From positions 3,906,001 through 3,970,000 of the forward strand of contig JAGTWJ010000001.1 of assembly GCA_020064725.1 (NCBI GenBank): a stretch of 64,000 nucleotides of DNA, given 5' to 3'. This DNA comes from Drechslerella dactyloides. Its lineage: Eukaryota; Ascomycota; Orbiliomycetes; Orbiliales; Orbiliaceae. The notes beneath the pieces were generated by a model that ran no database searches, was not told the DNA's origin, and saw nothing but the letters and a program-made list of their open reading frames with translations. Of the stretch, positions 23,512 to 34,195 are shown piece after piece (position 1 is the first letter of the stretch; every line of letters starts with the position of its first letter). The position numbers and the translations under genes are program-made.

Positions 23512-26500
23512 GGTGACTTTATAGTATCCGTGTACCGTGGATATTTTGCGAGTTGTTGTTTGGGTTGTAATTTGCCTCGACGCTTCACCAGTCAACGATT
23601 CCTCAACTTAAAAGACGACAGCCAAGCCAGCCGCAGATATATCGGGAACAACTTCGCAAAAGAATATTAGCGGGCCACCAGTATCAGCCATCCGCGAGGA
23701 GATGCCTGATGTATATATACCAGCCGTCGAATGCTGTCCGACAGCGTCACGCCAACAGATGCTTAGCGGTGGCCAGCACAACCCGTCCAGCCAATCAACG
23801 CTTCTCAGTGACCTCCGTCGTCCTCCTATCGCCCCTTGCGTAAAGCGCAGCGCAGTCCGTCGGATCAAGCTCTCAAGTAATTTCCCAGAAATTAGGTCGG
23901 ACGGCCCGTGGGCAAGTTAGCAAGTTTTCTAGTCATTCCTGAGTAAGTGCCCAGGCATCTGAGTAAGAGCCCTCCCCGGCCTGGAACTCGCCCACGGTAC
24001 AGGCGATATCGAGCTCACCAATGGGTCCAACCAGCTACCTAGTTCCGTTACGGTGCCGCTGTTGCACGAATGAGTACGGACGAACGCGCCTGACAGGCCA
24101 CGGAGCCGTTTCGAGTGGCCAGCTAGGCTGCCGCGAGGAAGCTGATGTTGCCATCTGCTGCTCTGACGTGCGAACTCTCGCAAACGCTCGCAGTTTGCGG
24201 TCGTATTTTACGGATCCTCCCAGCTTGCACAGCGTTGTGGACCGTGGCCCGTTCTAGAAGCTGCGGCTATCCATGCGCCGGATCTCGATCAGGATGGTGC
24301 CCAGTGTGCTACCATAGCTGGCGCGGGTGCATGTGCCACCGGGCTGCCTGTCTGCCTGTCGACGAGCCAAGATCGAGGAACCAGGGCATAACCGAGCGGA
24401 CAGGCTGCTTGACATGACGGCAGTCGTACACCCTGTATCCGGGGAGATATCCTCATCCTATCCTCGGACTTGTCGATCATGCGACCACCGCTTCCCGAGC
24501 TTGTGCCTTGTCAATTCTTTGCTACCTCGTCCCGTCCAATCTGCCGCATGCTATCAAATGTTCAGATAAGCTGCTGAGGGATCTCTAGAACTACGCAACT
24601 GCTACATGCCCCGCAATTCCACTTCTCTCGTCCAGATTGAAATGACCGTCTACAGTCAATTGGATGCCGCAGATACCATTGATGGCCGCTTTGAACAGCG
24701 TCTTTAGCTATGATGCCAACTGACTTTATGCCTCAGAAAGTTATTATCGCACCTCTTGTTGGACAAAGCACATTGACGTGAACTCTCGGGGAACGCAATG
24801 CAAGGGAACGCGTCGACGGCGTTACGCCGCGTCTCGTTCCCGACAATCTCCCTGTCTATATGTATATATACGCATGCATACATGCATTGATATCCATGCG
24901 TGCATATATTATCGCTCAAAGGTCGTGTGACCCTCGCCGATTCATCACTAAATATATGACTAACAGTTAGCGAAGGACTACTCTATAGAGTAACTTAAGT
25001 TATTCAACGAGGCATCTAATTAACTAAAGCTCCTAAGCACCTAGTGGCTAAATATCGATATCTACCGGGCGTATTTGCCTTGAAGAAAAAATATAGCCTC
25101 AAATGTAACGGCCGAATTCGATAGAGACAATTTTATTTTCATATCATCCTCACCAATATTGAAGTCCTCTTGTCACCAATATCCTTATTGCGAATTTAAT
25201 AGCCCAGGTCCAACATGATCTTGCAAGACAAATGATCTACTCTGTCTTATTCATGTCCCCCATGGTTTTGAATGACACTTTTATGTCCTAACGCTACACA
25301 TCAGGATTCCGGTCCTTCGTGTTAAAGATATCGCCAAAATCTCCAGTTCAGGACTTAGACTATGGCTTTACAAAAAGGCAGGATATCTCCATAATACCGT
25401 CCCATAGAGCTGCACGCTGCCATCCAGTTGACCGCGAGCCTGTCTCACCACCTTCTCATATTCTCACTGATCTCGTCCTGTCTATATATATAATATAGAC
25501 ACACATTCGCCTAATATCTCTACAATACACGGGTATGTCTCGCAAGCTAGACTGCCATGACGCCCTACTGGATCGGGGGCCTCGAACGAGGCAAACCCGA
25601 TGGAAACGACACAAAAGAGAGAGTAAAAAGAAACCCAGCGACTCGGCATCTCGGTCAGTCTCCGATTGCAGCCATTGAGACCACGCGTTCACGTGCACAG
25701 TGCTTCTTAGATCACCCGTTGCACCAGCATACATCCAATAATGTTCGTACATTTACGACAACGTCTTGAAACCAAATATGAGGAGGAGGAGAAAAAAGAC
25801 CACACGATCGATCCATGCATCGCCTCGTTTCGTCGCATCGTTCCACATCGTATACGCATATCGCATCGTATATTCCCGTCCAGACGAATGCCAAAGGGAA
25901 ATGAGAAGGAAAAATCCCCGCCAAGAGTCTTACCGCTAGACTCGCAAAGAAAGAACGACAAGATCAAGCTTTATGGGAGGCCTGCACATGTGAATGAGGA
26001 GCCAACATGATGTGAATAGTCATAACAGAACTCGAACGACTGGAGACATTGAGGCACCACCGCCCAATGCTGCAGCGAATGACCTGGTCTGCAAAAATCT
26101 GTTCCATGGTACATGATAAAACCAAAACTGGGTCATCTCCATGAGATGGTGAGATAGCCAGTTCAGGATAACTAGCCGACAGCTAAAATAAGGGAAGTCA
26201 AATCGAAAATAGTAGTCTAAACTGATTGTTCATCATAAGGGAGGAAGGGAAGGAGGAAGGGAAAGGAAGGGAAAGGGATATAACGATCGTGGTCAAGATA
26301 AACCTGGGAACCCTCTTTTCGTAAGCCGCGCTATTCGTATGAGGAAAAGGAAGCAGAAATGGAAACAACAAGAGAAAAAAACCCAGAAAATCTCGTCTTT
26401 GCAGGCTCCGATTCATAAGATATATTATGACAGCAGAGACTCCTCATAGCCACATAGATGTAGGATATAGTAAAACCCAAGCAGAAAAAGGAAACAGCGA

Positions 26501-26605
26501 AAGCTCGTCGTCAACCCAGGGGAATCAGAGAGTTGGCAAAGGTTTTGCTGGCTGGCGAGATCCTACACATGATACCAAATGCAATCAACCAGACTGGAAG
26601 AATGA
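23512..26605. other. Gene-poor 3.1 kb spacer
   Basis: Upstream of the zinc transporter and downstream of the kinase, both on the minus strand. No supported gene. From about 24900 to 25400 the sequence becomes AT-rich with dense stops, unlike the GC-richer stretch at 23600-24500. A purine-rich run (GGGAGGAAGGGAAGG-like) lies at 26239-26278 near the kinase 3' end. Confidence 0.5.
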
Positions 26606-28435
26606 CTATCTCTTCTTCACCTCAGAACTCCATCCCTCTATACCGCCCCTCGATCCAACCGGTATGTCCAGCTTGACATCCTCCAGACCCTTGGCATCTA
26701 CTAAGAACTGATGACCCGCCATCCCACCTGCGTTTGCCCGTTTCTCCGGGTTTAGCTCCAGCATTGGCAACAAGAAGTCGGAGATTTCGTTCCCGTCCTT
26801 CTCGCTAAAGTGATATTTCTCCCGCAAGACATCCGGTAGGGCCCAGTGGCGGAGGCGGTGAATGTTCCGAAGTTCGCCTTTTCGGTTGAAAATTTCCACA
26901 GACCACTTTCCAGCCATGCAAAGGTGTCGCGGAAAGCTACCGCATAGCTCGATTATCTGAGCAATATGGTCATCATCCTTGCCATATTTCGTACCCTGCT
27001 GAGGGTCGAACAGATAGTCCCCGGTTATTAGTTCGAAAACCTAGCATCCCGTTAGCTCTAAAATACCCCCCTCGAGCTCCGTATCTTCGTAACCCACCAT
27101 GCAAGCCATGCTCCACGTATCCGTACTCGCGCCCCACTTCGCTCCAATGATAACCTCGGGCGACCGGTACTGGCGAGTTTGAATATCGTTCGTGAAATGG
27201 TGGTTTGTCCAACACGCATTCCCAAGATCCGCAATCTTGACCTTGATCATATCGTTCGGGAACGGTGTCTCTTGGGTCTGTTCTGCCTCGTCGGTGGCCT
27301 TTTCAAGATTGATGCCCGATATCGCACCCGTAAGGATGTCTCTGGTCAAAGCACACAGCGTCAGCTACCCATTATGAGCGCTCCTTTAGACTAGGTTTAC
27401 ATACGCCGTTTTCTCGCGTGCCTTATTCGCGGATTCCGGGTCCAAATGGGTTGAACTTTGCATTGAGCTGTCCGTCGAGTCCATAAAGGTGCTCAAGGAA
27501 CTGTGGCTATGTGTTTTGGATTTCGGTACAAAGAACGGGTTGGCGCCGAACGTTGTTGCTACCGGCGAAGGTAGCGGCTGACTGCCGGTTATCAGAGTGC
27601 GCCGCCGTCTTCTATTCGATGGCCGCTCCGGTTTCGACTTGTCGCCGTTCACCTTGGCTGTGTCGCCCTCGACGAGCCTGACTATGGACTCGACGTCGCC
27701 GATCTCAATAAGAACGTTTTCCGGCTTCAAATCGGTGTGGATAATGCCGCACTCCCTGTGCAGATAATCCAAGCCCAGGAGAACCTGTTTCGTTATCTGC
27801 TTCACAAGCTGCATGGGTATACCCCTATGATTCCACTTTTTGATTAAGCCCAGCAGATTCTCGCCCAGGACCTCGAAAACCATGCACACATGCGTCCCGT
27901 TCACACCCTTGTGCTCGAACGAATCCAACAATGACACGACAAACTGCCGGCCGGGGTGCTCGGGTTTCGCGGTCACAATCTTCTGCAGTAGCTTGATCTC
28001 GTCCAATGCCGTTTCCGTGTAATGCGCGGCGCTACGGACGACCTTTAAGGCGACGTGTCGGTCGGTTTCATTGTCTCTTGACAGCCAGACTGTGGAGAAA
28101 TGACCCCAGCCCAGTTTCCGTATGACGGTATATCTGCCATCCTTGAACTGCTCGCCAACCTCAACCGGGTGGTAACCTCCCTTGCAGTAGTCTTCGAAAT
28201 CCTCCTCATCGGCTGTAACTTCGTTCTCCTCTTCGGAGTCGTCGGATTGCTGCCTTGGGCCGGACTCGGGGATCGCAGCGGTTGTATACGCCTTCGAGGA
28301 GGAGAGAGGGGCGTCGGACGGTTCGGCTAGTGTCCTTTTTTGTGTGCCCATCGTGTCAGCTTGAAGTTCCGTCGATGGGTTGAGAAGATTAAAGTTTGCG
28401 AGATGAAGCGAGGCCAGAGATGCGAGCAAAGACAT
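26606..28435 (-). CDS. SR-protein-specific kinase (SRPK; Sky1/Dsk1-like)
   Basis: Three exons: 28435-27405, 27341-27098 and 27040-26606, giving 569 residues, or 541 from the internal Met at 28351. The order is an acidic N-terminal stretch, YCKGGYHPVEVGEQF, the glycine loop KLGWGHFSTVWL, VALKVV with the catalytic Lys, IIHTDLKPEN (HTD instead of HRD), a non-conserved basic and Ser-rich spacer, then VKIADLGNACW (DLG instead of DFG), QTRQYRSPEVI, WSMACMVFELITGDYLFDP and GELRNIHRLRHWALPDVL. HTD, DLG and the split catalytic core with a spacer are hallmarks of SRPKs, which phosphorylate Ser-Arg dipeptides in splicing and mRNA-export factors. The first intron falls inside the spacer. The choice between the two start codons is open; MGTQKRTLAEPSD at 28351 is the more family-like start. 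Confidence 0.92.
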
Positions 28436-28550
28436 AGCTGAGCATATATATCTCGCGGGGAAGATCTAGATCCCCTTTTATCCGCAGATCGCTTTGGCGA
28501 ATGGGCGTTTCGGGTGACGCAAAGGGAAATTAACGAAGACTTCGAGCGAC

Positions 28551-28703
28551 TTACGGGTTGGCCGCGATATATTGTACCTGAGCGATGCTATCAGCTTCAC
28601 CCACGACAGGCTTGCCGTCTGCTGTTATTATAGGCCGCAGCTCTTGGCCCTTTCTCTTCTGACACCCAAAGAGACCGAGGTCAGCGATCCGAGCCACTAT
28701 TGT
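28551..28703 (-). other. Coding-looking open segment without a start codon, possible exon
   Basis: A 50-codon open segment reads ...GCQKRKGQELRPI and TADGKPVVGEADSIAQ before a stop. Its composition looks like real protein, and it has a good 3' splice site (GTGTCAG before KRKGQ) and a donor-like GTACAA after DSIAQ. It lies just downstream of the small membrane protein on the same strand and could be its C-terminal cytosolic exon. I could not find a strong donor in the membrane-protein frame to join it. Confidence 0.3.
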
Positions 28704-28716
28704 TCACCCGACGTTT

Positions 28717-28986
28717 TTATATGAAACGACGGTGGCCAACGAAGAGAGGGACAAAAAGCGCGAGCAACAGCAACGGGATCACGGCGAAAATAGCAAGCGA
28801 GGCAGAAGAGCCAATGACAAGAGTTGGAGATACCTTTTTGTTGTAGTCACCATTGACCATTGAGTCAGCCGTCGCGGCTGCATCACCGGGTGGCGGATGC
28901 GACTGTTGCTGGGGTGTCTGGACATGCTGTTGTGGGACTGACGGCACGGTTTTCGTAAGCTGTGGTCTGACTGCCGGTTGTTCCAT
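28717..28986 (-). CDS. Small membrane protein of unknown function
   Basis: An 89-residue frame from MEQPAVRPQLTKT. The first half is Pro and Gln rich (PQQHVQTPQQQSHPPPGD). The second half is one strong membrane helix, SASLAIFAVIPLLLLALFVPLF, followed by VGHRRFI. This suggests a single-span or tail-anchored protein. The frame remains open upstream to about 29070 without an ATG, ending at a polypyrimidine tract and CTTTAG, so a 5' coding exon may exist. The 3' end may also be wrong (see the coding-looking segment just downstream). I do not recognise a family. Confidence 0.42.
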   Translation of the reverse strand: MEQPAVRPQLTKTVPSVPQQHVQTPQQQSHPPPGDAAATADSMVNGDYNKKVSPTLVIGSSASLAIFAVIPLLLLALFVPLFVGHRRFI

Positions 28987-29370
28987 CCTGAGATACGTGA
29001 TTTGTGGCGGGGTGAACACGGTGAACGGTTGTGCGAGAGGGCTGGCCCGAGTAAAGGCGGCACCTCGAATTCTACCTAAAGAAAAAAAAGTGGAAGAGAT
29101 TCACGGGGAATAGCGGTGGGTGAAGGTGAGGGGCTGCCTCTGAGATCGGAACGGGAGCAGCGGCGGGTATCGGGCGAAGAGGTGCGAGAGCGGGATGGCG
29201 ATGGGCGGCGACGGCAGCGGAGTCGGGTGTTTTGAGGCTGGTGGCGGATGCGGTATGGATGGATATACGGTGGCCGGGAGGGAGGCCGTTTCGACAGCGG
29301 TGCACGGTGGCGGTGGATGACGATGATGGTGATGGGTTTTGAAGAAGATGCGAGTTATCGATAGCAGCAG

Positions 29371-29402
<32 letters not shown>

Positions 29403-32400
29403 AGCTATTTCTTATTCTTTCTTGGTCTGCCTCTCCCCGTCCGACGTAATGGAGCAATAATATAAGGTGCGAGGTAATAGTACAAAATGTAAAAATACCC
29501 GCGAATCAGTCGAGCAGCCTGCCTGGAACTCGAGGAATGAGAGTAGAGCCGGGCCGGGTGTTAGCAGGTGCAAGCAGGCACGAACGGATGGTTGGGAGGG
29601 AGAGCAGCCGTACAGCAGCAGCACTTCTGGCGACCGGCTAGCTAGCGTATCAGCGCTGCGGGTCCGATGCAACGGGTGCTCTTGGGCGGGAACTATCGCC
29701 GTCTACACGCAGCAGAGGCGGATTGGCGGAGGCCGGGCGGTGGAGAAGGGACGGCCGTGATATGCGAGTGTGTGCGTATATATATCGCGGGGGGAGGCAG
29801 GTAGGAGGTGCCCAGGTCTAGTATGTTTGGAGGAGGAAGAGGAGGAAGATGCTCCAGAGACGAGATGGGAGTGAGGTTGAGATGATGCGGAAAGGAGAAG
29901 AAGGAGCTGGGAGGAGGGTCAAGTCAAGCTAGCAGAGCTCAAGGCAAGATCTCCAAATGCCCTTCCAGCCATACAAGTATCTTAAGCGCCAGCGAAACCC
30001 CAGGCGGCCGCCGTGTCCGGAACGTCTACGGGGTATGCTATTGTCTTCGAGAATGCACGGTGTCGATACGATCTCGCTCAGGGATGAATCCCGTCGACGG
30101 CGGCGTGGCGGGCAGCGACGCCCAGAAACAGAATTTTATACGCCCCGGACGCCAAAGACAGCCTTCCTTCATGCCGCCGCATGCTCGCAGCATGTCATCA
30201 TCGATCGCCTCGAGCTCGGACGCTGCAGGTTCGACTTCGAAACCTGACACAGGCACCCTCCCAGCAGTATTGCCCTCCAACAGGCAGGCAGACGGTAACG
30301 TAAGGCCCATTTGCCAGCAGAGCACAAACTAACTTGCATGGCGCGAAAACAGGACCGAGACCAAGCACTTGAGCAGGCATGCATCAAGAATGTACTATGC
30401 ACCAGACGACATAATGTCCTCAAGCACGTGTCTCCAGAGGGCAGCACGACGCCGGTGGAGTCCTCGTTTCCTTCGAGCTCCCCCTCTATTGGTGGGCGGC
30501 CACCCGGTCGAAACCTGTCTTTCCGGACACTCGACAGCCCGAGAGGAGGGCCGCCTTGCAAGGGCCCTTGACCTCTCAAACGAGACGATGATGAGATGGA
30601 CGGGCACAAAAGTACCATCTACCAGTTCACTCCACTGCCGAACACGACAGGCTTGAAATCAAGCGGACGGGCATGGCATAAGCCGTCAGGATACACACAT
30701 GTACCACGATATTATTTTTGGCCCCCAGACCGCGGGGTGCATGAAGCTTTTCTTTTTGTCACTCTCGGTATCTCGCACCAAACGTTACAGGCCATCTCAC
30801 ATCCGCGGACATAACGATAACCTTCTAACGATACAGCTGTCAGAATATTATATCTAGTCCATCTCTTCGGGAAGCTCCCAGCAACTATGCAGACTGCGAC
30901 TTCCTTTGCTGGCTATATATATCCCATCCCATCTCGAGCTTCGCATTTCGCCAAGCGCACGCCCAACCAACGAAACCGCACGATACCTGCATCTCTGTTA
31001 CTCGGTTGGTAGCTACCTAGCATATGCACCGTACAATACATATCCCGAGGGTGCATCCGTATGAAGCATATATTCCTTTTCTTCACCAGCCCCCAGCAAA
31101 CGATGGGCCCAGCGATCAATTTTATCGAGAAAATAATCTCGGCTAGAGCGGGGTGCAGTGAACCCTCCACGAACTCACGGGATGCGGCTTGTCCCTAATG
31201 TGCCCTCACAACCCTGGCCTAGCGCCCAAACCACCCAGTGCACAGAAACGAGCGAGCGCCGTTAAAATGTGATCGTTCCATCGATCGAATCGATAAGGCC
31301 ATGTTCAGGTGATGCGATCGATAGCAGATACCTGCCCCTTCCCGCAACGACCTATGATCTCAAATCCTCATACTACACCAGCAGCGGGGCAGGTGACGCC
31401 ATCAGCGACCTCGAGCCCCCTCTCACAAGCCCACGGAAATCTCGACTCGCGTGTCCGTCAAATATTCGTTCAGAAGATACGCAATTTCGTGACTCCGTTC
31501 GTCGCTGTTATCGGAGAACGAAGAGTTCGGATCTTCTAAGGGCTGTGCCGGCATTCGGTCCAATCAGGTCACAGAGTCCGAGCACAACCATGGAGCTTGC
31601 CCCCAGCGTTCAAGCTTTTCTCCAGCCCAGTAATAATGGGTCTGTCTGATTATTAATGCAGTCCTGCCACGGTATTGCTCGTGAAATCCGGCACGATGTT
31701 GCGCGCATACGAGGAAGCGGTCGGATGAAGGTACCAGGGCTGTACCCCACACGTCACGCGAAAGGACTCGATAGGTCAAATTTTTTTCTAGTTCGATCGA
31801 ACCTGGAAGCATCGTTTGACATCGAAAGCACCGCTTGGAGGCCTCGTCTCCATTGGTCACAAGCCGGCTAACTAACTAGGATTGGAAATTCTAGTTTTCC
31901 ACAATTCGTATCTCACTAGCCACAGTAAAATATACCACAACGACACCGTTTATCTCAATAGTAACGTCGGCAGCACTTCGATGTAGTTTCACGATGCCAG
32001 ATCGACCTCGAGGACTAGCCAGGATGGAAGAAAAATGCATTTACCAGACGTGAAATATCAAACTTCTTTCCCCTGAATGGTTGCGATATTTGCTTCGACA
32101 ACGGGCGAAGCGGTCAGAGAGCACCAAGTTAATAAGTACCAGGCTCCTGCTCCAGCCTTTCATCAGCTTGGGGGCATCTGGTGTTGCAAGCCAAATTCAC
32201 GCCGATTACTGTGTGACTATAGGTTTTATTCATGGGTTAGTAGAAAGCTAGCATCGCCGACGTATCGCAAGACACCCCAGACCGTAAAACGGGCGTGATC
32301 ATTAGCATCACATAATATTCCACAGGGAAACTAATACGGCGAGTGTGCGCACAGTTGTAAATTATAGCTGTAAGCCGTAAGAAACCGTTCACGAGAGATA

Positions 32401-32680
32401 CGCGTACTTTGAATTTACGGCCAAATAAGCCTCAATTTGGCTTATACTAGCTACACGATCCGTAGGCTTTTAACATCGCTACGCCAAAACTCAATCACGG
32501 ACACTTCCAGCTTGTCAAAGACACCAACCCCTTGAACGATACTCCTCACCTAGTATACATCAAACCTTCAATCAGAACCCTCAGCCTCCAAACAGACACC
32601 ATGCATCTTACCAAATTCATTCCCTTCCATTCTTCTACGGTATAGTCAACTGGAGATCTCATTCAATACCATCCATCACG
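28987..32680. other. Gene-poor 3.7 kb spacer
   Basis: No supported gene. It contains an (AGC)10 microsatellite at 29372-29401, purine-rich DNA near 29830-29930, an imperfect palindrome around 30232-30246, and an AT-rich stretch at 31870-32500. Long overlapping frames between 29950 and 30650 exist on both strands but show no domain-like pattern. Confidence 0.5.
29372..29401. repeat. (AGC)10 trinucleotide microsatellite
   Basis: Ten perfect AGC units, with further imperfect AGC units just upstream. On the minus strand one frame reads as poly-Leu, but that frame has no other support, so I treat it as non-coding. Confidence 0.9.
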
Positions 32681-33208
32681 ATGAAGACCATGCGCAAGCC
32701 AACATCTCCAACGAGAGTCCCAAAGCCAAAGCGCGTGCGCGTGGCCCTAACCATGGACTCACCAGCACCTCATCCGTCCACCTCGAACGACCTAGGAAGC
32801 GGCAACGCCAGTCTTCCTCACACACCTTCCAGCGCGACTAAAGCGAAGGACAAACATCCTGAATATGAAGATTGCTGGCAATCAAATGTCTGTTTCCTCA
32901 TAGCACTCTTTCAAATGCTCACAACTATGCTCCTCAGCGCCTGCTCCTTGTTCAACGAACTCCCCCCGCCTATTGTTCACGTCCACGTCGGCAATTTCCT
33001 CATCCTTGTATTCATGGAGTTGATAGGGCTCTCAAAAAAAATGCCCCCCCATTTTCTTTTTATCCTGACTTTCATCTATGGTATGATGGCTTTACCGTTT
33101 GCCGTCTGGAATATTTTTTGGTATGGGGAGAAGTCGGTACTTTTGACGTTGTCGGTCGACAGAATATTGCAAACGCTCACGGGTTCCTGGATAAATGGTT
33201 CTAGTTAA
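32681..33208 (+). CDS. Possible multi-span membrane protein, unknown
   Basis: A 175-residue frame starting MKTMRKPTSPTRVPKPKRVR. The basic, Ser/Pro-rich first 65 residues are followed by three hydrophobic segments: CFLIALFQMLTTMLLSACSL, VHVGNFLILVFMELIGLS and FLFILTFIYGMMALPFAVW. This layout, with a positively charged N-terminus, is plausible for a small membrane protein. There is no homology I recognise, the gene is isolated in a gene-poor stretch, and a chance frame is not excluded. Confidence 0.4.
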   Translation: MKTMRKPTSPTRVPKPKRVRVALTMDSPAPHPSTSNDLGSGNASLPHTPSSATKAKDKHPEYEDCWQSNVCFLIALFQMLTTMLLSACSLFNELPPPIVHVHVGNFLILVFMELIGLSKKMPPHFLFILTFIYGMMALPFAVWNIFWYGEKSVLLTLSVDRILQTLTGSWINGSS

Positions 33209-34195
33209 GTCATAATGTCAGGCATGTACACGTCCTCCAAGTCATCATAGCTATACTTGTTGAAATTTTACCCCTCATCGACCAACTGCTCGTTTCTCAA
33301 CTGCTTTTGCTACTTCTCTTTCGTCTTCCTCTGCAACATAATACTGGTATATAACCAAGTACAGTAGCAAAATAAAATTTTCGGGCTCACGGCCTTGCAC
33401 CTCCATGTTTGACCATATTCTCGAACCCCCCGTTCCGGGACTCACTCGATCGACAGGCCGTCTCGCGCATTAGGTAAGGGGTGGCCTGCCGGGCATATGG
33501 ATGCAATCCAGGCACAGTATATTACCGGAATACTACTTGTTAGGGGGATTCTGTGTTATACCATTCAATAGATTTCAGTTGATTTACATGTCGATAGCAA
33601 ATTCTCTACATTTTGAGGAGGAATGGTTGATAGCCCCATGATCAGGCAAGGGAGAAAAAAGCTTAGTAGGCTCATATAACAAGGTCTTCGAATATGAAGA
33701 AGTTTGTTTCTTATACCCGAGCACTTCTTGTTTGCATTATATCAATATGATGTTAACTCTTCAACATGGAGCGAATACGATTGTCTACGAATGTGTCTAT
33801 GGATGGACCTTGCATTCGTCAGTGGGGCTTAGTAAAATATCATTACGGGGAGAAACGAAAGAAATATACAGTAACGAGGGCACCGCGTACACATATACTG
33901 GAACAGCGACTTCCAACGCCTACTATTATAACGGGAAAGTAAAAAAACGAGAGTAAAACGTCACAGCTTGTGAATGCCACATAAACCCCGCCCCTCCAGG
34001 CACGTACCCCACGCTTCGCCCCGCCTCCAGTCAAATCCATCCATAAAAACAGATAGCAGCAAATATGCTAAACGAAAGCTAAAACTGTATATGTATGCCC
34101 CGAGCTCAAATCCCTCTTATGATATTGATAAAAATACAGACAGGTGCCCGCTGTACTCCATAACAACCGCAGAAACCCCCAAGTATATCCTGCAA
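33209..34195. other. Spacer, no gene seen
   Basis: About 1 kb of AT-leaning DNA between the possible membrane protein and the 3' end of the Vnx1-like gene. It should hold both 3' UTRs. No repeat or RNA gene was recognised. Confidence 0.5.

Noticed and set aside
29101..29457. Poly-Leu frame over the AGC repeat
   Set aside because: The Leu run is simply the microsatellite read in one frame; the rest is low-complexity Pro, His and Ser.
29957..30656. Several open frames of 60-150 residues on both strands
   Set aside because: They overlap in all directions in GC-richer DNA, have no splice or domain support, and none stands out.
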